This document shows positions 1-7,999 of a stretch of DNA of 51,183 nucleotides, piece after piece. The stretch is taken from positions 1 to 51,183 of the forward strand of contig JAPHRO010000038.1 of assembly GCA_026195895.1 (NCBI GenBank), given 5' to 3'. A program made the position numbers and the translations under genes. How positions within the stretch are numbered: position 1 is the first letter of the stretch; every line of letters starts with the position of its first letter. Origin of the DNA: Gammaproteobacteria bacterium. Lineage in GTDB: Bacteria > Pseudomonadota > Gammaproteobacteria > SZUA-229. The notes beneath the pieces are model-generated. The model did no database searches and was not told where the DNA came from. It saw nothing but the letters and a program-made list of their open reading frames with translations.

Positions 1-102
1 ACTAACCCTTAACTTCTATGGCATATTTAACGTACACTACCAATTACTACAATTTTAATCAGCCCACTGGGTTAGCAGCCCATTAGTTAGGCGTTATGTT
101 TA
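1..102 (+). other. integron attC-like recombination site
   Basis: The right end reads GTTAGGCGTTATG, the usual 3' edge of an attC site. The left part (CTAACCCTTAACTTCTATGGC-like) is roughly complementary to the right arm GCCCATTAGTTAGGCG, so the segment can fold as attC sites do. The middle (about 40-65) closely resembles the middle of the site at 2333-2435. It would close a cassette lying left of the window and sets the left edge of the first cassette here. The left edge of the site is uncertain because the window starts there. Confidence 0.6.
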
Positions 103-124
103 AAAGAAATTAGCTAAACCCAAT

Positions 125-604
125 ATGACAACTACATTCACAATAATTGCAGGAATTTGCGGTCTCTTTGCATTTACTCTTCATAGAGAAGAGTACGTTG
201 ATGCTAGTCGCATATTTGCACTTTTCTCTGTCATAGCATTTTTATTCGCCTTATATTTCAATTTAAACTCAAGAAAAAAAGACTCAAATACCGAAGAGCG
301 TAAAATATTATTTAGTAATGCCCTTGAAACAATCAGTGCAAGAACTCGCCTTACTATAGAAATAGTTAGTGAGTTCAAGGAAACATGCAAAAAATATAAA
401 TACACAATGACTAGTGAACAAAAAGAATATATAGGTAATTTGCTTTCTGCACTAGGCGATGTTCGCATAATAGACGAAGAATTAAAGGGCATTGAAAAGC
501 ACAACTCAAAAAGAGAAGAATTAATCACTAGCAGAAGAGAATTACTTAATAAAATTGAAGATTCAAAAAGTGTTATTGATGAATTCCTAAATGAAAGCAC
601 ATAA
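125..604 (+). CDS. hypothetical integron-cassette protein, two TM segments plus coiled coil
   Basis: I do not recognise the family. The 159-aa product starts with a hydrophobic stretch (about residues 5-17), has a second membrane segment (about 30-47), and then a long charged, Lys/Glu-rich region (about 50-155) that looks helical or coiled-coil. It is therefore probably an inner-membrane protein with a cytoplasmic helical tail. The ATG follows the attC end at 99 by about 25 bases, and the stop codon is embedded in a short palindrome resembling attC ends. That is the normal layout of a cassette gene. Base composition is strongly AT-rich compared with the genes after 5 kb, which fits acquired DNA. 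Confidence 0.6.
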   Translation: MTTTFTIIAGICGLFAFTLHREEYVDASRIFALFSVIAFLFALYFNLNSRKKDSNTEERKILFSNALETISARTRLTIEIVSEFKETCKKYKYTMTSEQKEYIGNLLSALGDVRIIDEELKGIEKHNSKREELITSRRELLNKIEDSKSVIDEFLNEST

Positions 605-617
605 CAAAACGTTATGT
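599..617 (+). other. collapsed attC-like palindrome between two cassette genes
   Basis: ACATAAC, a 5-base spacer, then GTTATGT: the outer arms match the outer ends of the attC sites nearby, but the roughly 80-base interior is missing. The sequence after it (GTTATGTTTAAAA) matches the sequence after the attC at 1-102, so this looks like a site that lost its centre. Confidence 0.45.
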
Positions 618-633
618 TTAAAAAGAGAAGAAT

Positions 634-1497
634 ATGACCCCACTTTGCCCTAAGAATAAAAACAAATCCTTTATTATTTTTATTTCAATATTCATGTTTG
701 TTACACCCAATGCATATTCATTAGAAATACAAGAATCCGCACTTGGTATGACTCGAATAGTTGGAAAAATTGAAAAAGGGGACAAAGAAAAAATATCTCG
801 CTATTTATTAAATCAATCTAGACCTATTCCACCATATCTTTTTATAGAATCACCAGGTGGTGATGTAATTGAATCTATAAAAATAGGAAAAATGCTTCAC
901 AGTATGCGAGCAACAGTATTTGCTGAAAATCAATGTAATAGCGCATGCTTTTTTGTCTTGTCTGGCGCAATAAGACGCATTGCAGGCGTGGACATTGGCT
1001 TACATCGTCCCTTCTATGAAAAATCATATTTCTCTTCACTATCATCAAAAGATGCAGAAATTAAATATAAGAACCTAGATTTAAAAGTTAAAGAATACTT
1101 AATAGAAATGGAAATACCACTAAATATAATAGAAACCATGATGAGTACGCCATCTTCACAAGTTACATATTTATCACCTGATTATTTTGAAAAAAACATA
1201 CCAGAAACACCATCAGCTTATTCAGAATGGCTGCATGCAAAATGCGGAAGCCTCACAAAAGATGAAAAAGAAGATTTCAAAAAAATATCCTCCACTGAAT
1301 CCCTTGATATCAATAACCTACCCGACATTATCCCTCAACAAGATAAAAATTATATTATTGATACAGCGAACTACGTTTCAAAATTACCAAACGGTTATAA
1401 GAGCTACCTTAATACTAAAGGAAATAATATTAATAAATGCATAACAAATATTAAAAAAAATGAGTGGCTTGAAACTCAGAAAAAATATAAAACATAA
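634..1497 (+). CDS. periplasmic ClpP/SppA-like (COG3904-type) protein
   Basis: The 287-aa product has an N-terminal signal sequence (hydrophobic about residues 12-30, ending NAYS). A ClpP-fold region follows: ESPGGDV (about 74-80) resembles the oxyanion-hole motif of ClpP and SppA, NSACFFVLSGA (about 101-111) carries the candidate Ser nucleophile, and LHRP (about 124) a candidate His. These features match periplasmic ClpP-like proteins of the COG3904 type, usually with no assigned substrate. The C-terminal third (about 195-287) is Lys-rich and unfamiliar. The gene sits between the collapsed attC at 599-617 and the full attC at 1493-1606, whose left end overlaps the stop codon, so it is a cassette gene. 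Protease activity is inferred only from motifs. Confidence 0.7.
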   Translation: MTPLCPKNKNKSFIIFISIFMFVTPNAYSLEIQESALGMTRIVGKIEKGDKEKISRYLLNQSRPIPPYLFIESPGGDVIESIKIGKMLHSMRATVFAENQCNSACFFVLSGAIRRIAGVDIGLHRPFYEKSYFSSLSSKDAEIKYKNLDLKVKEYLIEMEIPLNIIETMMSTPSSQVTYLSPDYFEKNIPETPSAYSEWLHAKCGSLTKDEKEDFKKISSTESLDINNLPDIIPQQDKNYIIDTANYVSKLPNGYKSYLNTKGNNINKCITNIKKNEWLETQKKYKT

Positions 1498-1606
1498 CAA
1501 GTCGTTTAACTCTGACAATTTTACAACGCGACTTTTTGTGTTACGCTTCGCGTAGTATCACACAAAAAACCACGTTGTAAAATCGTAGGTTAACTGGGCG
1601 TTATAC
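1493..1606 (+). other. integron attC site (complete)
   Basis: Outer arms ACATAAC (1493) and GTTATAC (1600-1606) bracket a strongly self-complementary interior. The arm at 1518-1528 (ATTTTACAACG) pairs exactly with 1573-1583, TTTTTGTG (1533) pairs with CACAAAAA (1561), and TACGC/GCGTA (about 1542-1554) closes the tip. The right edge GTTAACTGGGCGTTAT is the form common in chromosomal integrons of marine gammaproteobacteria. This is the best site in the window and anchors the reading of this region as a cassette array. Confidence 0.85.
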
Positions 1607-1612
1607 GTAAAT

Positions 1613-1966
1613 ATGAAAACATTGAATAAATGGTTGTTAGAAGTTAAGGAGTCTTTATCTAAAGCACTTGGTATAGCCAATGATTCTTCAATGCCAACAT
1701 ATAATTTATATATGTTGGCACCAATAATTTACGCAGAAAGACAGAAAACTAATAACGAAGCATTACTTCAAGAAATGATTGACGCCAATGATAAACAGGT
1801 ATCACATGACTGGGCTATTGATGAAGAATCCAGGTCTCGTTTTATATTTCATTTCGTTTCTTCTTATCTATACTGTTTTGTAGTTGCGGACAAAATAGAT
1901 GAATTGAAATATGATGAAATAATGGAGTATGTAAATGATAATATGGACCTTTTTCCTGATAAATAA
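1613..1966 (+). CDS. hypothetical cassette protein
   Basis: The 117-aa protein is not recognised. It has no signal peptide or clear membrane segment, is acidic, and ends in an Asp/Glu-rich segment. Its ATG lies 6 bases after the attC end at 1606, the close spacing typical of cassette genes. A truncated attC-like left arm follows the stop (from about 1984). Its function cannot be guessed from the sequence. Confidence 0.6.
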   Translation: MKTLNKWLLEVKESLSKALGIANDSSMPTYNLYMLAPIIYAERQKTNNEALLQEMIDANDKQVSHDWAIDEESRSRFIFHFVSSYLYCFVVADKIDELKYDEIMEYVNDNMDLFPDK

Positions 1967-1983
1967 CTTATATAAACAATTGA

Positions 1984-2009
1984 ATAACAATGCGTTCCAG
2001 TGGATACGC
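1984..2009 (+). other. truncated attC left arm
   Basis: ATAACAATGCGTTCCAGTGG resembles the left arm of many attC sites, which often read TAACAA-GCG-TCCAG. No matching right arm is present before the next gene, so this would be half a site left by a deletion. The assignment rests on this short match alone. Confidence 0.4.
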
Positions 2010-2044
2010 AATTGCATCAGCGTAATGTGGCACAGGAGCCCGTC

Positions 2045-2338
2045 ATGAATGCTGGAATGATCGGTGGGATTTTAGGTGCCATTATTGGTATTGCTGGCGG
2101 ACTAATAGGCACCTATTTCAGTATAAGAAATACAAAGGGGCCACTTGAACGTGCATTCATGATTAAAGCTTCCGTAATAGCATGGATTAGCATAACCGTA
2201 TTCCTGGTTCTGATGTTAGTGATTCCAAATCCCTACCGACTATGGTTATGGGTGCCATACGGAATTTTATTACCCCTGGGCATTATCAAATTAAATAAAA
2301 AAGTGGCTGAAATACGAGAGATTGAAAATGCCACATAA
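2045..2338 (+). CDS. small membrane protein, cassette gene
   Basis: The 97-aa product has three hydrophobic segments: about residues 3-23 (Gly/Ile-rich), 40-60 and 65-80. A basic tail (KLNKKVAEIREIE) follows. I chose the ATG at 2045 because AGGAG lies just upstream (about 2032-2036); a GTG at 2000 in the same frame would add 15 residues but falls in the attC-like remnant. The family is unknown to me. The stop codon overlaps the left end of the attC-like site at 2333-2435. Confidence 0.6.
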   Translation: MNAGMIGGILGAIIGIAGGLIGTYFSIRNTKGPLERAFMIKASVIAWISITVFLVLMLVIPNPYRLWLWVPYGILLPLGIIKLNKKVAEIREIENAT

Positions 2339-2435
2339 CACGGGCATGCAGACGAACTGAGTTACTCTACTAATTTCTACAATTTCAAACCTGGCTACGG
2401 GGTTGGCAGCCCCTAACCTGAGCTAGTAGTTAATA
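2333..2435 (+). other. attC-like site
   Basis: It starts with ACATAAC at the stop codon of the previous gene and ends near GTTAATA. Its central part (about 2370-2415) is closely similar to the centre of the site at 1-102: both contain a CTACNAATTNCTACAATTT block followed by a GGGTTNGCAGCCC block. The right end is less canonical than at 102 or 1606. Confidence 0.5.
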
Positions 2436-2451
2436 AAAAAAGGAGCTTACT

Positions 2452-2865
2452 GTGATACAACCAAATAGTTCATTTTTAGTACTTATTGTGAAAGACCTTG
2501 AAAAGGCAAAATCATTTTACTTTAATAACTTTGGTTTCAGTATAGCCTTTCAAAATGAATGGTATTTACATATGGTTTCTGAATCAGGAATCCAAGTGGC
2601 TTTTATGTTGCCAAACCAACCTACTCAGCCAGAGATATTTAAGAAACAATACGATGGCAACGGTTTCATCTTAAGCCTTGAAGTTGATGATGTAGACCAG
2701 GCTTATTCACACGCAAAAAACAACTCTCTTGATATTGCCTTAGACCTTAAATCTGAAGAATGGGGCCAGCGCCATTTCGCTATCAAAGACCCAAATGGAA
2801 TTCATGTAGATGTTGTTCAAGCTATAGAGCCTACTGAAGAATATAAACCTGGTTATGAGGCATAA
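2452..2865 (+). CDS. VOC (glyoxalase/bleomycin-resistance-like) family protein
   Basis: The 137-aa protein has the paired beta-alpha-beta-beta-beta pattern of the vicinal oxygen chelate superfamily. It opens with SSFLVLIVKDLEKAKSFYFN (module 1). The second module includes LSLEVDDVDQAYSHA and AIKDPNGIHVDVVQ, where the conserved DPxGxxxxVVQ ending is clear. Possible metal ligands are the His residues around 118 and Glu/Gln positions. Members range from glyoxalase to antibiotic-binding proteins, so the substrate is not inferable. It starts at GTG 2452 with AGGAG at 2441-2445. The preceding attC-like site makes it a cassette gene; VOC proteins are common cassette cargo. Confidence 0.85.
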   Translation: MIQPNSSFLVLIVKDLEKAKSFYFNNFGFSIAFQNEWYLHMVSESGIQVAFMLPNQPTQPEIFKKQYDGNGFILSLEVDDVDQAYSHAKNNSLDIALDLKSEEWGQRHFAIKDPNGIHVDVVQAIEPTEEYKPGYEA

Positions 2866-2937
2866 GAGCCTGCAAGGCGTTCGTTCGGAACAAACTACGC
2901 TGTGCTCCGATTGCGCCGCACAGCTTTAGGGTTATAC
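2863..2937 (+). other. possible degenerate attC
   Basis: This short segment follows the VOC stop codon. It contains GCTGTGC paired with GCACAGC across a 12-base loop and ends TTTAGGGTTATAC, similar to the TTAGGCGTTAT edge of the other sites. The left arm is poor, so I list it only as a possible remnant. Confidence 0.3.
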
Positions 2938-3060
2938 GAGCTAACCCAGAATCGTATAAAAATATTAGAGAGCATAGCTCGTGCTGAAACGGTTATATTA
3001 GAAAATCGCACACTCACCCAGGCTGAGGCAAAAGAAAAAATGAGAAAATGGCTCAAATAA
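2938..3060 (+). pseudogene. antitoxin remnant (RelB/StbD/CopG-like C-terminus)
   Basis: Read in frame to the TAA at 3058, the segment ends with RAETVILENRTLTQAEAKE and then MRKWLK. This matches the usual C-terminal tail of small antitoxins paired with ParE/RelE toxins (acidic-basic helix ending MxxWL). No start codon with a plausible N-terminal DNA-binding part exists: upstream the frame runs back into the attC-like sequence and the VOC stop. The N-terminus therefore seems lost. The toxin ATG overlaps the end of this fragment, as in intact toxin-antitoxin operons. Confidence 0.55.
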
Positions 3061-3365
3061 TCTGGACAGAGCCAGCGCTACAAGATTTCAACGAAATTGC
3101 TGAATATATAGCCCTTGATAAAATTAGCGCTGTAATCAAACTAGTTCAATAAATATTTTCAAGTACTGAACGACTAGAGAAATTCCCTGAATCAGGCCAC
3201 AAACCTCCTGAGCTTACTAAGTCACGTTATTTAGAATTAATTGTAAACCCTTGCAAAATTTTATATCGAATTGAAGAAGAAAAAATATATATACTTTACG
3301 TAATGCGAAGCGAAATAAAATTACGTAATTATTTACTGGAAGCAGGTGCTACAAAAAACAGCTAA
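3048..3365 (+). pseudogene. ParE/RelE-family toxin, inactivated by an internal stop
   Basis: The 105-codon frame begins MAQIIWTEPALQDFNEIAEY, typical of ParE/RelE toxins. It continues in frame with RLEKFPESGHKPPEL, NPCKILYRIEEEKIYILYVMRSE and a short tail. A TAA at codon 35 (3150-3152) interrupts it, and the family similarity clearly continues beyond that codon. The toxin is therefore probably dead. Loss of the antitoxin N-terminus next door fits joint decay. Such modules are frequent in chromosomal integrons, where they stabilise arrays. Confidence 0.7.
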
Positions 3366-3822
3366 CGAGCGAGTCACGTAGCCCAACAAACGCGGACGAG
3401 AACCTCTCTAAACGTTCAGCCCTTTACCCTAATTGTTGCGGCTGTAGAAAAAACCAAGTTGACATGTCATTCAATTATGAGACGATATAAGCGGTAAAAG
3501 TTTTTTAGCCTGAACATGAACAAATCTTTTATTGTTTGTACGGCATTTACAACCACATTAGGGTTACGCAATACTGTTGCATATGAGTAGACTTTCTTAC
3601 AATTTCAATTCAAAAACATAAAACCGCTAATTTATGAGTTTTTCTACATTCTCGTTAGTAACAAGACTAATTCATCTGGCACCTGAAATCGGCGCGAATG
3701 ATTTATGACGCCAGGTGCGAAAAAATTGAAATACTTTAGATCTTCTATACAAGCAGTACAGGAAATATCAGGAAATATCAGGAAATATCAGGAAATTTTT
3801 TAACAAATTAAGCAGGAATTAA
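3366..3822. other. intergenic stretch without a gene
   Basis: I see no convincing coding frame in these 457 bases. The start (GCTAACGAGCGAGTCACG) may be a left arm of another attC, but there is no matching right arm. An inverted repeat GCACCTG / CAGGTGC lies at about 3679-3718, and a 10-bp tandem repeat at 3761-3796. Confidence 0.6.
3761..3796. repeat. 10-bp tandem repeat, 3.6 copies
   Basis: The unit GGAAATATCA occurs three times head to tail (3761, 3771, 3781), followed by GGAAAT. It ends 27 bases before the start codon at 3823, within the leader of the Cys-rich protein gene. It could be a slippage-prone tract or a repeated operator. Confidence 0.9.
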
Positions 3823-4257
3823 ATGATGCATTTAAAAATAACCATCTGGTACAGGATAATTCTCCTTTTTACGGTGTATTTATTTTCGTCACAGGCACTT
3901 GCTAGCTGTAATAACGCCTGCGTACTGGAGCGCAGCAACTGCCAACAATCCTCAGCAGAACAAAATACACGCTGCGATGAACAATTCGGTATTTGCACCC
4001 TGCGTTGCAACCGCCATAACACCATGGGTTGCGTCTTCCTGGGCTTTAAAAACCATGAAGGAATAGCCAGCAGGGAACAGGAACTCAACGAAATCACGGG
4101 GGGATTTGTACGTGTTACAGAAGAAGATAGACCGAATTTTGCTGGTTTGTGCCGCAACAATAATATGAGATGCGAATACGTACTAGATTGGGACAGAACC
4201 ATGTACTCCTGTGGTGGAGAAAAGCGGGAACCCACACGTGTTGCCTGCTGCTTTTAG
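3823..4257 (+). CDS. secreted Cys-rich hypothetical protein
   Basis: The 144-aa product has a classical signal peptide: a basic N-terminus, a hydrophobic core at about residues 8-24, and cleavage near ALA-SC at about 27. The predicted mature part is about 117 residues and holds about 12 cysteines, including CNNAC near its start and a final ACCF. This suggests an oxidised extracytoplasmic protein stabilised by disulfides. I do not recognise the family. Two consecutive ATG codons open the frame, and a 10-bp tandem repeat lies just upstream. The frame is not flanked by clear attC sites, so it may lie outside the cassette array. Confidence 0.65.
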   Translation: MMHLKITIWYRIILLFTVYLFSSQALASCNNACVLERSNCQQSSAEQNTRCDEQFGICTLRCNRHNTMGCVFLGFKNHEGIASREQELNEITGGFVRVTEEDRPNFAGLCRNNNMRCEYVLDWDRTMYSCGGEKREPTRVACCF

Positions 4258-4568
4258 ATATATTTTCAGGCGCTAGAAATCGGATCAAACATTCGATCTA
4301 TATGTAATGAATAAAACAAAGCCCGGAATGACAGGCAGTAACTTCAAACCGTGCTGAAATGCATCAGATTTATTCAGAACTTCCATATCTAGCTGCACTT
4401 CGCTATATTAATAATATTGCTATTAAAAATTTGATAACATGGCGGTTAACGGACCTGACAATTCATTCAAATCGATACCAGATGACAGTATGATTTAGTT
4501 CAAACGTTTAGGTAATATTTATAAACAATAATGATTAATTTAATAAAAGTTACCAGAGATCACAGAAT
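4258..4568. other. intergenic stretch, nothing recognised
   Basis: These are 311 AT-rich bases with several short in-frame stops on both strands. I see no RNA gene, long inverted repeat or coding frame. Confidence 0.5.
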
Positions 4569-4811
4569 ATGACAGACAATAAAAATGATAAGTATACTTT
4601 CTATACTAAAATAGCATGGGCTATTTATAGCCTGATAACTATTACCATTATTGCTGTATTAGTGCTATTTGTTGCTCAGGACAATGAAGAAATGTTTTTC
4701 TACACATTAATGCCTGCAGCAGCAGCTTATGTTTTTCGCCCAATGAATAAACCCTTTAGCAAACTCATTTTTAAGTTCACTGGCGTTTCTCATCCCACCG
4801 AGGAAAAATAA
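4569..4811 (+). CDS. small two-TM membrane protein
   Basis: The 80-aa protein has two hydrophobic segments (about residues 13-35 and 43-56). The N-terminus is charged (MTDNKNDK) and the tail polar, ending PTEEK. The family is not recognised. The ATG is preceded by a weak AGAGATCACAGA leader. The gene stands alone between two noncoding gaps, so nothing about its neighbours helps assign a role. Confidence 0.5.
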   Translation: MTDNKNDKYTFYTKIAWAIYSLITITIIAVLVLFVAQDNEEMFFYTLMPAAAAYVFRPMNKPFSKLIFKFTGVSHPTEEK

Positions 4812-5090
4812 GCGGCACATACCGTACAAGCGCATTAACTCTCCTATTAACCCATAGCTTCTATGGATTTTTTCGTACCCTCACTGAGTGTATTATCATC
4901 TTTTATAGGCGTACGGAAAAACGGGAGCATCCTCCGCTGCCACCATTACGCGTATTTTTGCCACAAAACCGCACAGTGTTACCGTCAGCCAGGCGTAGCA
5001 TTTAGTGCTTATATCAATCTCTCTAAAAATTAAGTTTATTTAATTAACAAAAACCCGCAAACTAAGTTTCTTTAATCAAGAAAAACCGCC

Positions 5091-6470
5091 ATGTTTATCA
5101 GTGTATTAGAGCTATTTAAAATAGGCATTGGCCCCTCGAGTTCACATACCCTTGGCCCCATGGTTGCCGCTAATGATTTCATTGCTCGTATAAAAGAACT
5201 GAAATTAAATAATTCGAATATAGAGAATGCATTTATACGTTGCTCTCTTAAGGGTTCTCTGGCATTTACCGGCAAAGGACATTCTACAGATCGCGCAGTT
5301 GCTTTAGGTTTGCATGGCCATCTACCCGCCAGCTTAATCGATAAAGATGTGGTCAGTCTGGTCAACCAGATCTGGCAAAGCGATCATATTTGTATAGATA
5401 AAAATATCAATATTTCATTTAAGCCAGACCTTCACATTGTTTTTGATAAGGGCGAGACCCTGGCTGAGCATCCTAATGGAATGGTTTTTGATCTTATAAA
5501 TCACAACGATAAAAAACTACACTCAGAAACTTATTTTTCTATTGGTGGCGGTTTTATTAATACCCTGGCAGAAATCAATCAACTGCAGGCGCCACTGAAA
5601 ATGGCGCCTTCTTCTTCATGCCAATATCCGTTTGATTCAGCAGACGCTATGTTACAGATGGCAAAGACGAATGACATGTCTATAGCGCAGATGAAGTTGA
5701 TTAACGAACTTGAACAAACAACTGAAGCAGCCCTGCTTGAAGGTATGGATAAAATATGGCAATCCATGCAAGCATGCATTGAAAAGGGGCTGCAAACCGA
5801 CGGCACATTACCCGGTGGTCTGGGCATCGCACGGCGCGCCAGAAACCTTTATCATAATCTAAAAAGCAATCCTGCTAATGCAAATATAAATGACTGGTTA
5901 TGTGCCTATGCCATGGCTGTAAATGAAGAAAATGCGGCCGGTAATATGGTAGTCACCGCACCAACTAATGGGGCCGCCGGCGTTATTCCCGCTGTTATCT
6001 ATTATTTCATCAACCATGAACACGGCACAAAAGAACAGGTGAGAGAGTTTCTTCTTACCGCCAGCGCCATTGGTGGTTTAATCAAGTATCGCAGCTCTAT
6101 TTCCGGCGCCGAAGTAGGCTGCCAGGGGGAAGTTGGTTCCGCAGCAGCAATGGCCGCAGCAGGCTTATGTTCGATTCGCGGCGGTACCGCTCAACAGGTG
6201 GAAAATGCTGCCGAAATAGCGCTTGAACATCACCTTGGCATGACGTGTGACCCGGTTAATGGCCTCGTTCAGGTACCGTGCATAGAACGCAATGGTTTTG
6301 GCGCAATTAAAGCATATACAGCTGCATCTCTTGCCCTTCGAGGCAATGGCGTCCACTTCATGCCACTGGATAACTGTATCGAAGCGATGAAACAGACTGG
6401 ACTGGAAATGTCGCACAAATATAAGGAAACCTCTCTGGGTGGACTGGCAGTAAGTCTTACTGAGTGCTGA
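5091..6470 (+). CDS. sdaA: L-serine dehydratase (L-serine ammonia-lyase), iron-sulfur type
   Basis: This 459-aa single-chain L-serine ammonia-lyase converts L-serine to pyruvate and ammonia in the cytoplasm. The beta domain opens with the conserved [20 protein letters not shown]. The alpha domain includes [21 protein letters not shown] (about 288-300) and the three cysteines expected to ligate the catalytic [4Fe-4S] cluster (C344 in VGCQGEVG; C386 and C397 in [17 protein letters not shown]). The length is that of E. coli SdaA/SdaB/TdcG. All key residues are visible, so it should be active. It is monocistronic, with about 280 bases before it and 150 after it without genes. Confidence 0.95.
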   Translation: MFISVLELFKIGIGPSSSHTLGPMVAANDFIARIKELKLNNSNIENAFIRCSLKGSLAFTGKGHSTDRAVALGLHGHLPASLIDKDVVSLVNQIWQSDHICIDKNINISFKPDLHIVFDKGETLAEHPNGMVFDLINHNDKKLHSETYFSIGGGFINTLAEINQLQAPLKMAPSSSCQYPFDSADAMLQMAKTNDMSIAQMKLINELEQTTEAALLEGMDKIWQSMQACIEKGLQTDGTLPGGLGIARRARNLYHNLKSNPANANINDWLCAYAMAVNEENAAGNMVVTAPTNGAAGVIPAVIYYFINHEHGTKEQVREFLLTASAIGGLIKYRSSISGAEVGCQGEVGSAAAMAAAGLCSIRGGTAQQVENAAEIALEHHLGMTCDPVNGLVQVPCIERNGFGAIKAYTAASLALRGNGVHFMPLDNCIEAMKQTGLEMSHKYKETSLGGLAVSLTEC

Positions 6471-6621
6471 GGCTCGAGATATAACAAATCATCATAGCAA
6501 GCAGCATCCTATGCTGGGTGCATGAGTAAAACATATCTCCGGTATTGTTAAGGCTTGCAAATCCCATGCGTGCTGTGCCATAAACATACTGCAACAGTTA
6601 TGCATAACATCAGGCTATAAA

Positions 6622-7017
6622 ATGAAATTAAGTTTTAATTTTGAAGATGCCAGCCAGGTTGCTATTGGTGCATTTGCGCTGGCAGTTCCAATATCATTTT
6701 CAGAAGAGGCATGGAAACTGGGTGAATCACTCCCCCTGACCAACCTGGCAATGGTATTTACTCTTTCAATTTTATTTCTGGGACTTTTTGCCTATGAAGG
6801 TGTATTCCAGGGAAATATAAAATACAGGGTACCGGTTTTTCTATGGCGTATAGCTATTGCTTATATTATTACAGCAATAATTGTTGCGCTGGTACTGGCT
6901 TCACTGGATAAGTTTCCGTTGTTTACAGACACGCTGATCGCACTCAAACGTCTGATTGTAATATCCATGCCGGCATCGATGGGCGCCATCATTGTGGATA
7001 GCTTTGACAAGGAATAA
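6622..7017 (+). CDS. DUF2391/TIGR02587-like integral membrane protein
   Basis: The 131-aa protein has four likely membrane segments (about residues 12-28, 40-60, 72-92, 108-125). The pattern and sequence (DASQVAIGAFALAVPISFSEEAW, and a C-terminal VISMPASMGAIIVDSFDKE) resemble the small TIGR02587/DUF2391 membrane family, which has no known function. It is followed 73 bases later by another integral membrane protein on the same strand. Confidence 0.6.
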   Translation: MKLSFNFEDASQVAIGAFALAVPISFSEEAWKLGESLPLTNLAMVFTLSILFLGLFAYEGVFQGNIKYRVPVFLWRIAIAYIITAIIVALVLASLDKFPLFTDTLIALKRLIVISMPASMGAIIVDSFDKE

Positions 7018-7090
7018 ACACTGTGCGTGAATTAGCATTATATCTATCATTACTGCAATAATAATATTAATCCGATATAAAGCTAGCATC

Positions 7091-7726
7091 ATGACCTTAA
7101 ATCCAACACCTGCATTATTAGACAGCCTTTACTGGATCACTCTGCTGGCGGTAATCGTTTCTTCAACCTCAGGGGTTCTGAAGGCAGGCTTTAAACAGCT
7201 CGACCTGTTTGGTGTGATTATTATTGCTGTCGCTACCGGATTGGGTGGTGGATCATTGCGCGACATGTTGCTGGATCGCGAAGTTTTCTGGATACGTGAT
7301 CAGGTGTTTTTTATAGCATCACTAGCCAGCGCCATTATCATATTTATAACCGCGCGCCTGGTGGTAATTTCGCCACGTTTTTTTCTGATTCCGGATGCGG
7401 CAGGTCTGGCGACCTTTGGTATTGCCGGCACCCTCGTCTCCATGATGGTGGGCGCACCCTGGCTGATTGCCAGTTTTATGGGCGTGATGACAGGTACTAT
7501 GGGTGGTATTTTTCGTGACATACTGAGCAACGAACAGCCAGTAGTATTTCAGAGCCCGCTCTATGCCACCGTATCCTGGGCCGGTTCGCTTATGTTTATC
7601 GCCCTGCTGTATATTCAGGTGGACGTTACACTGGCTGCCATTATTGCCGGCCTGAGTATTTTTATTGCACGACTGCTGGCGCTTTATTTTAACATCAGCC
7701 TGCCAAGGTTCCGCTTTAAGACCTGA
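7091..7726 (+). CDS. trimeric intracellular cation (TRIC/UPF0126) channel family protein
   Basis: This 211-aa inner-membrane protein has seven hydrophobic segments in two related halves. The first half carries GFKQLDLFGVIIIAVATGLGGG followed by SLRDML, and the second carries MGVMTGTMGGIFRDILSNE. The repeated GG-RD- signature is that of bacterial TRIC channels (YicG/YadS, UPF0126), which conduct K+ and other monovalent cations. Length is normal for the family. The gene lies on the same strand as the upstream small membrane protein, but the spacing gives no firm evidence of an operon. Confidence 0.9.
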   Translation: MTLNPTPALLDSLYWITLLAVIVSSTSGVLKAGFKQLDLFGVIIIAVATGLGGGSLRDMLLDREVFWIRDQVFFIASLASAIIIFITARLVVISPRFFLIPDAAGLATFGIAGTLVSMMVGAPWLIASFMGVMTGTMGGIFRDILSNEQPVVFQSPLYATVSWAGSLMFIALLYIQVDVTLAAIIAGLSIFIARLLALYFNISLPRFRFKT

Positions 7727-7999
7727 GCAATAGTCACCATTTTCGATTTGCACAGAGAATGTTATTTAGTTAAATAATATTTCAGTAACCAGTAGTTGTT
7801 GGTGGGTACTCCATAGAAACGAGTTGAGTGCCGACTGACAATATAAAACATACTCCCCATCATTTCCCCATGTTTAATGGCATAACGCCCATTTTGGTTA
7901 TCCGCAAATAATCTCATAGTGTATAGTGGAGTTTCAATTTAAAACGCAGCATTAATGTCCGAGTTATTCTGCAACTTTATGCTTAATGGTTACGAACGT

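Noticed and set aside
3366..3400. Another attC after the toxin remnant
   Set aside because: Only a possible left arm is present; no complementary right arm with a GTTA-type end follows.
4258..5090. CRISPR array, tRNA or other RNA gene in the sparse region
   Set aside because: No regularly spaced repeats, cloverleaf or known RNA pattern is visible there or elsewhere in the window.
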